Assembly: GCA_963823675.1 (NCBI GenBank)
Contig: CAWGMT010000011.1
Location: 124,001 to 188,000, forward strand
Direction: 5' to 3'
Length of the DNA stretch: 64,000 nucleotides
Source of the DNA: CAWGMT01 sp963823675
Lineage (GTDB): Bacteria; Planctomycetota; Planctomycetia; Isosphaerales; Isosphaeraceae
Both the position numbers and the translations under genes were made by a program. Of this stretch, positions 19,901 to 27,760 are shown one piece after another (position 1 is the first letter of the stretch; each line of letters starts with the position of its first letter). Under the pieces are notes generated by a model that was not told where the DNA came from, did no database searches, and saw only the letters and a program-made list of their open reading frames with translations.

Positions 19901-21574
19901 GCGGGGTACTACACCACATACCCGACAGCCGGCATCCCGGTCACAACGATCAAAGGGGTGCCCTACTTCGGCTATAGCAGCGACCCGGCCGGTGTCAGTA
20001 TGGCCGCGATGACACGCGCGCTGGTCAACCAGTGGCTCCTCGGTTCGGTCCACCCTGATGACGCGGTCAGCACCGCGCTGGACGACAACAACGGCGTCGC
20101 GGAAGCCCCATACAGCGTCCCTTCCGGCACGCTGAGTCTGTACGGGCCGTCCGGCCTGCCTGAGGCCTCCGACGTGCAGCAAGGGCTAGTGGGCGATTGC
20201 TGGCTGGTGGCGGGCCTGGCGGATGTGGCGTATGAATATCCGGGTATGATCCAGAGCATGTTCATCCCGCACGATAACGGAACTTATACGGTTCGAATCT
20301 ACGGTGGCAACCCTTGGGGCGCGGAGTACGTCACGGTCAACGATCAGTTGCCCAACGGCGGCAACACCTTCGACAGCCCCTATGTGGGCGGCCCGAACGG
20401 CTTCACCATCATGTGGGCAGCCCTGGCGGAAAAGGCCTTCGCCGAGGTTTACGGGCCTGGAAGCAACTACGCATACGCATATCTTGACGGGAGCGGGCCC
20501 AACCGCAGCTCAGGCGGCGGGCAGTATTCGATCCATGCCATCACCAACCTTGCGACCGGTGATCACGGATTCGGCGGCCTCGGGGACCCCAAGGCTAGTG
20601 ACGTAGCCTTTGACCTGAGCCCCACGCGCAGCATGCCCCAGGGACAGTTGGTGTGCCTGGGAACGAAGAACAACAATGTCTCGCCTCCGCTGGATACCTC
20701 CCACGAATACGCGGTTCTCTGTTACGATTCCTCAACGGGAAACTTCCTGCTTTACAATCCCTGGGGGCTCACGCCCGCGGCCCAGCTGGCCTTGAATGTG
20801 ACCAGTACAACCACGAACCAGATTCAGCTCTTCAGCGATCCCCAGGTGGGCTCAAACCCCGGCAGCATCGCCGCTGGCGATGTCATTCAGATCGATCAGG
20901 AGGACATGTATGTTCAAAGTGTTTCCGGCAACACGCTGACGGTCATTCGCGGTTTCTATAACACGACGCCAGCCATCCACACTGAAGCGCAAGAAGGCGG
21001 GAGTCCGGTCGGCGTCTACTTGGTCTTGGGCCAACTGCAAACGAGCGGGCCGCCGGTCTATGGGCCCTGGACGCAGCTTGAACCCCAACAGAACAATGCA
21101 CCGATCGCCACCTCGGGCGGTGCCCTACCGCTGCTCGGCCTATTCACCGGGAGCGAATCGTTCCTGAACCACAACTTCGACGCCCTGGATAATACGAACG
21201 GTTCGGCCCCGCCCGCCGCCAACGGTGGTCCGACGATCGTCAACATCGGCATGGCCGGCCTGGCGCCATCTGTCCAGGTTAATGGGTCGAGACGTTTCCT
21301 CGAGGGCAGCCTCACTGCCCTTGGTGTGCCGGCGCCATCCGCAAGCGATACGGCGGTACCTCTGGGCGTCGTCTCCCTTTCCCCCGGGCAGGTGCCGTTG
21401 GGGACCAAGCGGGAAGTCCATACCTACGCAGTCGCTGCACGGAAGTACCGCCCCGGCGGTTACGCAAGCCCGTCGCAGGTGAGCTGGCGGGCGCGGAACG
21501 TGCTTGCCATCGCCGACGACCTGGCCCTGGATGTTTCCCACGCGACGCTGAGCCGGTTTGGCGTGAAAAAGTGA
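16922..21574 (+). CDS. Exported calpain-type (C2) cysteine protease with beta-helix and Ig-like domains
   Basis: A 1,550-residue protein. The leader is basic (residues 1-35), then VESLEGRVVPS at 36-46, the shared N-terminal motif. Residues 50-380 are a right-handed beta-helix of choice-of-anchor type. Residues 510-900 contain Ig/invasin-like domains with the pattern 'VTVTAADAFGNPATGY'. The C-terminal third is a calpain-family catalytic domain with all three conserved blocks: Cys in QGLVGDCWLVAGLAD, His in DTSHEYAVLCYD and Asn in FLLYNPWG. The Gln before the Cys block is also present. This is a complete papain-fold triad, so the protease is probably active outside the cytoplasm. No calcium-binding domain is evident. 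The gene stands alone after a divergent promoter region. Confidence 0.9.
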   Translation: MFSTFHSHSDRSPFGRSRFGRNAPFRKQSRRAKLSVESLEGRVVPSGFVVSSPLDLPNTPGTLRDAIDQANAEGQEGISSTITFTPSMNGDHIFLALGDLELTAGASVTIWGYSQITLNGDGTSIFKVNAGASLNLYGLTLAGGEANSSEGGNGGAIDNAGILEVNGCDFTVDSASGLGGAIYNSGTLEEGEPSTFIDNTASAGGAIANAQNAAATVQGDAITGNSATAGSGGGLYNDGAMTVAFCTLSGNTATAYGGGLDNDLNGTLTLIGSTLAKNSALAGGGAANSGTMTLSATTAAANSAVLGGGVWNLNSLSLYDTIVAADTLASASGSDPDIDGSVTATSDHNLVGNGSGVSGITNGVNSNQIGSKSSPINPMLYPLASYGSAIETMPPEPGSPALAKGGPLTTLTAPIGQDDTTIPVADAAAIASTAGIFGIQVDSEQMTLTGVDLAANTLTVIRGPGGLEPAMAHNAGAGIVMYQNYGVTASTSPALGAIQPGPGMSPAVKFIVSGPTGQSVQAAAGFTVTITAEDGFDNTATEYNGSVTLKTSEGSDFTVPLTNGVGTITIGMDKAGTGETLTATDGSISGTSASFTVTGGAATTLSVTAPTSIRAGAHFTVTVTAADAFGNPATGYVSLAHGLLETVAALSNGQAQFPETLDGAGTVQFDAYAASGATALANVTVTPGPESTFQVVVPSAVTAGVPFKVSVTAVDAYGNTATSYDNSLNFACSDVQAIYPASHGGATGVVITAGKGSAQIALHKADTLTLELESITYRVNTKTPVITVLATSNHFTVGPGNAASYAFRAPTTTPVGAPFTFTFTARDQFGNTDVNYDALTTVAFEGNQAESLLNGNSGYAYVHPVKGVGSVTVTPETLGPLVLNVTDDTIDTASHAITVTPDWFSNNIPDPGIQALARTDFYSNSPPSITYDDMLGLFAQAESETLSTNTNEALYSLGKLVADGQNKNVRMPLYLEELSNTVLNFSPGDVTFLAGYYTTYPTAGIPVTTIKGVPYFGYSSDPAGVSMAAMTRALVNQWLLGSVHPDDAVSTALDDNNGVAEAPYSVPSGTLSLYGPSGLPEASDVQQGLVGDCWLVAGLADVAYEYPGMIQSMFIPHDNGTYTVRIYGGNPWGAEYVTVNDQLPNGGNTFDSPYVGGPNGFTIMWAALAEKAFAEVYGPGSNYAYAYLDGSGPNRSSGGGQYSIHAITNLATGDHGFGGLGDPKASDVAFDLSPTRSMPQGQLVCLGTKNNNVSPPLDTSHEYAVLCYDSSTGNFLLYNPWGLTPAAQLALNVTSTTTNQIQLFSDPQVGSNPGSIAAGDVIQIDQEDMYVQSVSGNTLTVIRGFYNTTPAIHTEAQEGGSPVGVYLVLGQLQTSGPPVYGPWTQLEPQQNNAPIATSGGALPLLGLFTGSESFLNHNFDALDNTNGSAPPAANGGPTIVNIGMAGLAPSVQVNGSRRFLEGSLTALGVPAPSASDTAVPLGVVSLSPGQVPLGTKREVHTYAVAARKYRPGGYASPSQVSWRARNVLAIADDLALDVSHATLSRFGVKK

Positions 21575-21609
21575 CGGGCCAGGAACCGAGCGGTACAATT
21601 CCTACTGAA

Positions 21610-21692
21610 ACCGGATAAGGGGACGGACCGGATAAGGCGACGGGAGTCATTTCCCGCCCGCAGGGACGGACCGGATAAGGGACCGGATAAGG
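21610..21692 (+). repeat. Four copies of an 11-base repeat
   Basis: ACCGGATAAGG occurs at 21610, 21627, 21670 and 21682, partly within a longer GGGACGGACCGGATAAGG unit. The cluster lies between the protease stop codon and the decayed beta-helix copy. Its function is unknown. Confidence 0.7.
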
Positions 21693-21818
21693 CCCAGCGG
21701 CGATGGCAAGCCGCTGGCCACTCCAAGCTCGGCTCGTCGGAAGTTTGACGGCGCACCGGCCCCGTTTCGCGCACCGTCTTTCGCCAATCTCAGGGAGGCT
21801 CGACCGCACCTGTTCCGC

Positions 21819-22752
21819 CGATCAACCACAGCGTGACCATCGACGGCCCCGGGGCGAACGAGCTGTCTGTGAGCGGCAACGACTCGGGCCGCGTCTTCGA
21901 GATCGCGGTGGGCCAGGCGGCCATCTCCGGCCTGACCATCACCTGCTCCACGTTCACCGACAACGAGGCGCTCGGCAGAACTACCAACCGCGGCGCCCTG
22001 AGCACGGGCGAGAACGAAACCTTCGCCGCGCCATCGCTGGCCATCGGCAACTGCACGTTCACCGGCAACGAGGCTGTCGGGGCCAGCGGGGCCAACAACT
22101 CCGCCGCGCTGTTCGGCGGCTAGGCCCTGGGCGACGCCGTCGCCAATGCCGGCCCGCTCACGATCGGCAACAGCACGTTTACCGACAACACGGCCAGGGG
22201 CGGGGACCAGGGCGACAACGTCGGCGGCCTCGACCCGAGTCCCGTCCTCGGCGAGGCATGGGGCGGCGGCATGGTCAACTTTGCCAGCATGCTCACGATC
22301 ACCAACACGATCTTTAGCGGCAAGCAGGCCATCGGCGGCAACTCCGCCGTCGGTCCCGGAGCTCCGGCCGCGGGCGGCGGCCTCGCCGCGGAAATCTTTG
22401 CTGACACGACCCTCACCGATGTGAGCTTCCTCGGCAACCAGGCGATGGGCGGCAGCGGCGGCAGCAGCAGCCCCGGATATCCGGGCACGGGCGGCGCGGG
22501 GAGCAGCGGCGGCAACGGCTCAGGCGGCGGCGTCTACGTGCTGGGCACCACGACCGCATCGATTGATGCCACGCTGATCACTTTCGACGCCGCGCTGGGC
22601 GGCTGCTCCGGCACGGGCGGAGCCAGCGGCCAGGGCTCAGGCGGCGGCCTCTACATCGACACCGGCGCCGGCGTGACGCTCAGCAAGTCGAGCAAGGTCG
22701 TTTTCAACTTTGCGTCAACGGGCGACGACGACATCTTCGGGGTCTACACGTG
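21819..22752 (+). pseudogene. Decayed partial duplicate of the beta-helix gene
   Basis: From GATCAACCACAGCGTGACC onward this stretch follows the gene at 9023-10876 almost base for base from its position 9291. It lacks the 5' end, including the export motif. An internal deletion joins 'CTGACCATCACC' directly to TGCTCCACGTTCA, corresponding to loss of roughly 9410-9800. A second deletion joins GGGCACGGGCGG to the GGGAGCAGCGGC block, removing roughly 10350-10615. GAG became TAG at 22121-22123, splitting the remaining frame. Both deletions fall at short repeated sequence. The high identity of the rest suggests a recent duplication. Confidence 0.85.
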
Positions 22753-23056
22753 ATTGCCACAGCCGTGGGAAGTCCGCTGGATCACCCTGGTCTGGACCTC
22801 TCACGCGCCACGGTCGTCTTCTCTGCCGACATTCTCTTCAAAGCCAACCCGCCGGAGGTCGTCATCAAACTGACGACCCGGGCGGTTGGCTCGCGTTGAG
22901 GCGCGGCTCGCAGCGCGAGTGCTCAACTCCGGAATTTGTAACGCGGGTGTCTGAGCTCTGCACCACATGTCGCAGCGAATCCGCGATGCGCTTCCGAAGG
23001 CCATGGGTGAGATGGCATAATGGCAGCCGAGCTCAAGCGTTATCACGAGGTAACAG
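22753..23056. other. Intergenic stretch, no supported gene
   Basis: About 300 bases with no frame that I recognise. A short open frame (LDLSRATVVFSADILFKANP...) continues from 22760 to about 22898 and could be the tail of another exported protein, but nothing identifies it. The following kinase-like frame begins at 23057 after TCACGAGGTAAC. Confidence 0.4.
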
Positions 23057-25028
23057 ATGGCTGCCCCCGACCACCCAACACACTCCATCAGTGGCGTGAA
23101 CGCGCACGCCGCGGGCTTTGGTAGCGACATGCCACAAGCGGCCGCCGCCGGGCGCTACACCCTCGGCAAGGAGATCGACCGTGGCGGCATGGGCATCATC
23201 TACCGCGCCACCGATACTTTTCTCGGACGAGGTCATGGACTGGGGCCTGGCCAAGATCCTGGGCGCGGAGCGATCGCCGGCGAGCCCGACTCTGACCCAA
23301 AGCGATGCGACGTGGGCATGGCCGCAGATCGGCCCGTCATTGGCGCGCTCGACCGAAACGCAAAACGATCCATCGCCGGCGTTGACACAGATCGGCCCGT
23401 CATCGGCGCGCTCGACCGAAACGCCAACCGATTCGTCGCCGGCGTTGACGCAGATCAGCCCGGTTTCGGATCTGGGATCGCACACGGAGGCGGGGAGCAT
23501 GCTGGGCACCCCGGCGTTCGCGCCTCCGGATAAGATCGGCGACAAGACGGAGGCGCTCCAGGTGCATCGCCGGGCGCTCGCCGTGCGGCGGGAACTCGCG
23601 GCGGCGGCCGGCGCAGACGTGGAGACCCGGCTGGACGTGGCCCGCGGCCTGCTCAGTGTGGGCGCATTGCTCAGCACAATGGGGGACACCAGGGCAGCGC
23701 TGGCGGCGTTGGAGGAGGGACGAGATCTGGCCGAGCGGTTGCTGACGGAGGAGCCGACGGACGCTGTCCGTTCCGTCCTCGCCTTGAACCACTCCCGCCG
23801 GGGATTGCTGCTCGCGCAAACTGGAGAGCCGTCGAAGGCTCTGGAATCACACCGGACGGCACTGGGCATCCGGCAGAAGCTGGCCGATGCCGATCCCACC
23901 GTCACCTCGTTCCAGAGCGACCTGGCTTCGAGCCATATGAACATCGGCGGAATCATGATGGATACAGGGAAGCCGGCCGAGGCTCTGCAAGCGTACCAGA
24001 ACGCACTGGGCATCCGGCAGAAGCTAGCCGATGCCAATCCCACTGTGACCTCGTTCCAGAACGACCTCGCTACGAGCCATAACGCGATTGGCCTGCTCCT
24101 GTCGCAGACAGGGAAGCCGGCGGAGGCGCTGGAAGCGTACCAGAAGGCACTCGCCATCTGGCAGAAGCTGGCCGACGCCAATCCCGCCGTGTCCTCGTTC
24201 CAGAGCGACCTGGCTTTGATTCATTACAACAGTGCCGTCCTGCTCAGGGAGACAGGGAAGCCGGCAGAGGTGCTGAAGTCTTATGAGAAGGCCCTGGCCA
24301 TACGTCAGAAGCTGGCCGACGCCAACCCCGCCGTCACTTCGTTCCAGCAAGGGCTGGCGCAGAGCCACTTCAGCATCGGCGCCCTTCTGGCGGAGATGGG
24401 GAAGCCGGAAGAGGCACTGCGGTCGTACGAGAAGGCGCGGGCCATCATGCTCAAGCTGGCTGACGCCAATCCCGAAGTCGCAGTTTTCCGGCGTCACCTG
24501 GCCTCCACGCATAACAACATTGGCTGGCTGCACGCGCACCAGAAGCGGTACGCCAACGCCTTGCTGGCCCTCGATCAAGGGATTGCCCTCTGTCAGAAAC
24601 TGACCCACGACCACCCCAACAATGCCTATTTCGCACACGGGCTGGGCTACAGCCTCGCCTACCGCGGCTGGGCGAAGGCTCATGCCGGCCAGCCAGGGGG
24701 AGCCGCCGCGGACCTGCGGCGGGCCGTTGAGCTATGGGCCAGAAGCAAGGCCCTCGACATCGAGACACGGTTCGAGCGGTCGCGGGCGCTGGCGCTCCTT
24801 GCCGGGCTAGGCGGGGAAGCGATGTCCGGCGTGACGGCCGCCGAGGCCGCCGACTTCGCGGATCAGGCCGTCGCCGCCCTCGCGGATGCCGTCAAGACCG
24901 GCTGGGGCCTTCCCAGCGAACTGAAGGCGCCGGACTTCGACGCCGTCCGCGGCCGGGACGATTTCAAGAAGCTGCTGGCGGACCTGGAGGCCAAGTCCCG
25001 GCCGAAAGCCAGGTCCTCTGTACCCTAA
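23057..25028 (+). pseudogene. Gutted Ser/Thr kinase with intact TPR tail
   Basis: ATG at 23057 begins a typical kinase leader and N-lobe: GRYTLGKEIDRGGMGIIYRA, the glycine loop. Immediately after, near 23215, the sequence jumps and changes frame to SDEVMDWGLAKILGAE, the DFG region. The catalytic Lys, helix C and HRD loop are therefore missing, about 130 residues. A second jump goes from MLGTPAFAPP (activation-loop end) straight to KTEALQVHRRALAVRRELA in the TPR region, losing the C-lobe and membrane anchor. The TPR part then runs open to 25028 with at least seven repeats such as 'GKPAEALEAYQKALAIWQKLADANP'. The kinase cannot be active. The 540-residue TPR frame has no obvious start of its own. 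Confidence 0.8.
23325..23462 (+). repeat. 63-bp in-frame tandem repeat in the gutted kinase
   Basis: Two full 63-base units (23325-23387 and 23388-23450) and the start of a third encode QIGPS(L/S)ARSTET.....PALT. They sit between the DFG and APE motifs, inside what would be the activation loop. Intact relatives usually have a short loop here. Confidence 0.75.
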
Positions 25029-25052
25029 AAGACCAGGCTGTATCCAGCCAGT

Positions 25053-25109
25053 CTCCCTCCGAACCAGACGAGGCGGAGGAAGCCGCCGCCGTGGGCGTGC
25101 TCGACGTCG
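25053..25109 (+). repeat. Fragment duplicating part of the DUF4058 gene
   Basis: These 57 bases match 25873-25929 inside the DUF4058 gene with only a few differences (both encode SEPDEAEEAAAVGVLDV). Nothing else of a DUF4058 gene surrounds this copy. It directly precedes the inverted repeat of the GxxExxY remnant, so a second DUF4058 gene may once have stood here. Confidence 0.7.
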
Positions 25110-25119
25110 GAGAGGGATT

Positions 25120-25385
25120 CACCGCCAAGACGCAAAGAGCGCTAAGAAAGTCGACCAACCGGCTCATAACCCATTGACCATTCGCTTGATGCCGTCCTTG
25201 ATCAAAGGGACGTTCCAGTTGATTCATGGGCCAGGCATGCCTGATACGTCGATTCCAGCAGGCCCGTCCCCAAGGCACGGTGCACCTTGAGCATGGAGTC
25301 CACCACCTGCTTGGCAATCTGCTCGATCTCTTCCTTCGTCTGGTGCATTGCGTCTTCCCTTTGCGACCTTCGCGTCTTGGCGGTG
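25120..25385. repeat. Inverted repeats bracketing a GxxExxY remnant
   Basis: The left arm, 25120-25146, reads CACCGCCAAGACGC then AAAGAGCGCTAAG. The right arm, 25359-25385, is its reverse complement in layout: on the minus strand it reads CACCGCCAAGACGC then GAAGGTCGCAAAG. The arms match at 23 of 27 positions by my count and point inwards at the GxxExxY frame between them. The arms stop within about 20 bases of the frame's stop codon and about 10 bases of its start codon. Confidence 0.8.
25164..25348 (-). pseudogene. GxxExxY-family gene, internally deleted
   Basis: ATG at 25348 starts EEIEQIAKQVVDSMLKVHRA, then LGTGLLESTYQACLAHE, the hallmark GxxExxY segment. The sequence then passes, with a frame change, directly into NVPLIKDGIKRMVNGL-stop, the usual C terminus of this family. 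About 70 central residues that hold the conserved nuclease-like core are gone. The gene is therefore an internal-deletion remnant with both ends preserved. An intact relative lies at 31445-31939. The family's function is not established. Confidence 0.75.
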
Positions 25386-25649
25386 GGAAACTGAACTGCA
25401 CCCGATGGCCGGATCGGCTCGCGATAGCAGTTTGAGCCGGCGTGATGACGCCGCGGAACCGCCCAGGTTGAGCACGCGCTAGGGGCTCAATCGTTCGGCA
25501 GCCTCCTCACGACTCCGACGAAGGAGCACCTTGCTTGCTTCCGGCAGTGGGGAAAACCGAACTCGGCTTCCTGCCGAATCGCCAGGAGAAGTACAATTCG
25601 CTCATGGAGGCAGCCGCAACCGACACTCCGAAGGAGAATCATTCAGCCG

Positions 25650-26435
25650 ATGCGCCCCCCCTTTCCCGGTATGGATCCCTGGCTGGAGCACCCAGCGATC
25701 TGGCTGGATGTGCACAACAGCTTGATCACGGCGATCCGAGACGACCTGGTTCCTCGCATCGCGCCCAAGTACTACGCCGGTATCGAGCAACGCGTCTACG
25801 CCCTCGAGCCTGGAGAACTGGTACTCGTCGGTCGGCCCGATATCGCGGTGGGCCGGTCCGCGGCGGTCGATGCTCCGTCCGAACCGGACGAGGCGGAGGA
25901 AGCCGCCGCCGTGGGTGTGCTCGACGTCGAAGTGTCCATCAATGACAGGCTCGAAGAGTGGTTTCTGGAGATCCACGACGTCGACACCGGGACCTTGGTC
26001 ACGGCCCTCGAGATCCTCTCTCCGTTCAATAAGTGTCATGCGCAGGGGCGCCAGGAATACATCGAGAAGCGGCAGTGGGTCTTGCGGTCGCAGACCAACC
26101 TCGTCGAGATCGACTTGCTCCGTGCCGGCGAGCCGATGCCGTTGCGACGCAAGACGGTTCGCACCGATTATCGGATCCTCGTCAGCCGAGGAGCGACGCG
26201 TCCTCGCGCCAAGTTATTCACGTTCAACGTGCGCCAGCCGATTCCCGCAATCCCGATTCCCCTCCTGCCGCAAGACGTTGAACCCGAGCTGGATCTGGGT
26301 GCGCTCCTTCACGCGCTCTACAACCGGGCTCGATTCGACTTGAGGCTGAGTTATTCCAAGCCGCCCATTCCACCACTGAGCAAGGCGAAAATGGACTGGG
26401 CGCGGACGATTATCGAATCAGGCCGTTCGGGCTGA
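25650..26435 (+). CDS. DUF4058 family protein
   Basis: A 261-residue protein that begins with the family signature MRPPFPGMDPWLEHP. It contains VEVSINDRLEEWFLEIHDVD and LVTALEILSPFNKCHAQGRQEYIEKRQ, matching the conserved E-I-L-S-P-x-N-K core of DUF4058. This family is widespread in planctomycetes and cyanobacteria, often in many copies. Its role is unknown; an endonuclease-like fold has been suggested for similar proteins, but I see no proof here. The start is preceded by GAAGGAGAATC. It converges on the truncated HEPN gene, overlapping it by 26 bases. Part of the coding sequence is duplicated at 25053-25109. Confidence 0.88.
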   Translation: MRPPFPGMDPWLEHPAIWLDVHNSLITAIRDDLVPRIAPKYYAGIEQRVYALEPGELVLVGRPDIAVGRSAAVDAPSEPDEAEEAAAVGVLDVEVSINDRLEEWFLEIHDVDTGTLVTALEILSPFNKCHAQGRQEYIEKRQWVLRSQTNLVEIDLLRAGEPMPLRRKTVRTDYRILVSRGATRPRAKLFTFNVRQPIPAIPIPLLPQDVEPELDLGALLHALYNRARFDLRLSYSKPPIPPLSKAKMDWARTIIESGRSG

Positions 26436-26592
26436 GCAGACGTGGGAGAGGCATGTACGTGCGCGCCGCCTTTGTCCGAGAAGAATGGAAACAGAGTTGG
26501 TCATGAAACGGCTGGCTTCCGCCGCCTATTGTGGCGGCAAGCCGATAGTCGTCCTCGGCCTTTCGGGCCCATTCCCGTGCGGCCCTTTTCAT
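26410..26592 (-). pseudogene. HEPN-domain toxin, C-terminally truncated
   Basis: The frame starts EWARKAEDDYRLAATI and contains PFHDQLCFHSSRTKA, which matches the N-terminal half of HEPN proteins paired with MNT nucleotidyltransferases (there usually 'CFHxQQxAEKYLKA'). After RTKA the sequence becomes ARTYMPLPRLLSP and stops at 60 residues, half the usual length. The RxxxxxH catalytic motif of HEPN ribonucleases would lie in the missing half. The break is close to the 3' end of the DUF4058 gene. It overlaps the MNT gene by about 90 bases. Confidence 0.65.
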
Positions 26593-26881
26593 ACAGTACC
26601 TTACCTCTTGTCACGATCTCCGTATGGAAGGATTCACGCTCGTCCAACCGCCATTGCAGATTCTTCGGCGTGCGGACCAGGAGGTCCATCGGAAACGGCG
26701 CCTCAATTTCCCACCGAATCTTGACCGCCTGATCATGCTGGTTCCGCGCCGGCATGATCACCAGGATATCCACGTCGCTGTCGGCGTGCGGTGTGCCGTG
26801 AGCGTGCGAGCCGAACAGGATGATCTTTTCGGGCCGGAACCGCTCGGCGACTTGACGAGCGAACCGGCGAATCTCGGACAT
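26501..26881 (-). CDS. MNT-type nucleotidyltransferase (antitoxin-like)
   Basis: I chose ATG at 26881 (MSEIRRFARQVAERF). The hallmark of minimal nucleotidyltransferases is complete: FGSHAHGTPHADSDVDILV, with the GS motif and two catalytic aspartates in DxD spacing. A further acidic region (PFPMDLLVRTP) follows. Such proteins pair with HEPN toxins and inactivate them by adding nucleotides; here the partner at 26410-26592 is truncated. The usual C terminus would be at 'RGKVLYEKG'; the extra 25 residues overlap the HEPN frame and may be read-through caused by an indel. Confidence 0.85.
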   Translation of the reverse strand: MSEIRRFARQVAERFRPEKIILFGSHAHGTPHADSDVDILVIMPARNQHDQAVKIRWEIEAPFPMDLLVRTPKNLQWRLDERESFHTEIVTRGKVLYEKGRTGMGPKGRGRLSACRHNRRRKPAVS

Positions 26882-26910
26882 GGGAACATCCGCTCCGCGA
26901 TAGTAGCGGG

Positions 26911-27124
26911 GGTTCCGGGGACACCACACCTAATTACTAACCGGTACTCGCCGAATTTCGATCACGCCGAACGCCGCACTGGGCGGCGGAATTGAGTATG
27001 GCGTCCCCGGAACTTCGAACGCCGCACTGGGCGGCGGAATTGAGTATGGCGTCCCCGGAACGTCGGAACTATGGACGCGGAACGCCGCATTGGGCGGCGG
27101 AATTGAGTATGGTGTCCCCGGAAC
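26911..27124. repeat. REP-like repeat cluster, three direct and one inverted copy
   Basis: Three 45-base units at 26969-27013, 27017-27061 and 27080-27124 share GAACGCCGCACTGGGCGGCG followed by GAATTGAGTATGGCGTCCCC and GGAAC. Each contains a CGCCGC/GCGGCG hairpin. A fourth copy of the outer part lies inverted at 26911-26936 (GGTTCCGGGGACACCACACC). No REP-associated tyrosine transposase is visible in the window. Confidence 0.8.
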
Positions 27125-27129
27125 TCCGC

Positions 27130-27417
27130 GACGACGAACTGATCGGTCAGGGCACGGCCGCAACGGTCGCATCCGCACAGGGCCTGAACATCACCTCCGG
27201 CGCAAAGCCAGCGACTCGGAAACTTCAGGTTATTTCACGCGACTCGGCCACCGAGTTGCTGGCCGATGTGCAACGGGTGGCTGACAGAGGCCGGTCGGGT
27301 GCTCGTCGGCCCGTCCTTTATGGAGCGCAACCGCGTGCTGACGACCAAGCAGTACTTGGAGGCGTTGAAGGATGCTATCATCGAGTGACGGCGATCAACT
27401 CTGCTGGGACTGTGCGT
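27130..27417 (+). pseudogene. WYL-regulator fragment fused to an unknown C-terminal fragment
   Basis: Bases 27130-27288 encode DDELIGQGTAATVASAQGLN and GAKPATRKLQVISRDSATEL. This matches the linker region of the WYL regulator at 34452-35626 (DDELLGQATAVALTSAKGLD...). The helix-turn-helix and WYL domain are absent. From about 27287 a different frame reads LTEAGRVLVGPSFMERNRVL then TTKQYLEALKDAIIE-stop, which looks like the tail of another, unidentified protein. The fragment directly abuts the repeat cluster. Confidence 0.6.
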
Positions 27418-27465
27418 TGACTATTCCTGAATCGTTCTCACTTCTCTAACCCTTAAGGAGATTCT

Positions 27466-27732
27466 ATGACATCGCAAGGGGAGCTGTGGCCGGTCGTCCT
27501 CCAATCCCTCCAAAGTGGAGGTTGGGTGCACGTCAACGAGATTTACGACCACGTACAGCAGCACGTGCGATTGGATCAGGAGGATCTTCAGGATCACGCT
27601 GAAGGTTCGGAATTCCCACGGTGGAAACGGACCGCACTTCACGCATTGTATTACCACAAAACGAAGGGGAGAAAGACGGGGAAAATTCAGTGGCAGGGCG
27701 GTCGCACGGGCCTTTACAGGCTCAACAACTAA
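27466..27732 (+). CDS. Small winged-helix protein (Mrr N-terminal-like)
   Basis: An 88-residue protein preceded by an ideal ribosome-binding site (AAGGAG, 6 bases before ATG). The sequence ELWPVVLQSLQSGGWVHVNE-IYDHV, then PRWKRTALHALYYHKTKG and a final GGRTGLYRL, fits the stand-alone winged-helix domain related to the N terminus of Mrr restriction proteins. It could bind DNA as a regulator. No nuclease domain is attached. A second small gene follows 28 bases downstream. Confidence 0.6.
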   Translation: MTSQGELWPVVLQSLQSGGWVHVNEIYDHVQQHVRLDQEDLQDHAEGSEFPRWKRTALHALYYHKTKGRKTGKIQWQGGRTGLYRLNN

Positions 27733-27760
27733 CTCCGTCTGGTCAAGAGGAGGAGTTCCC

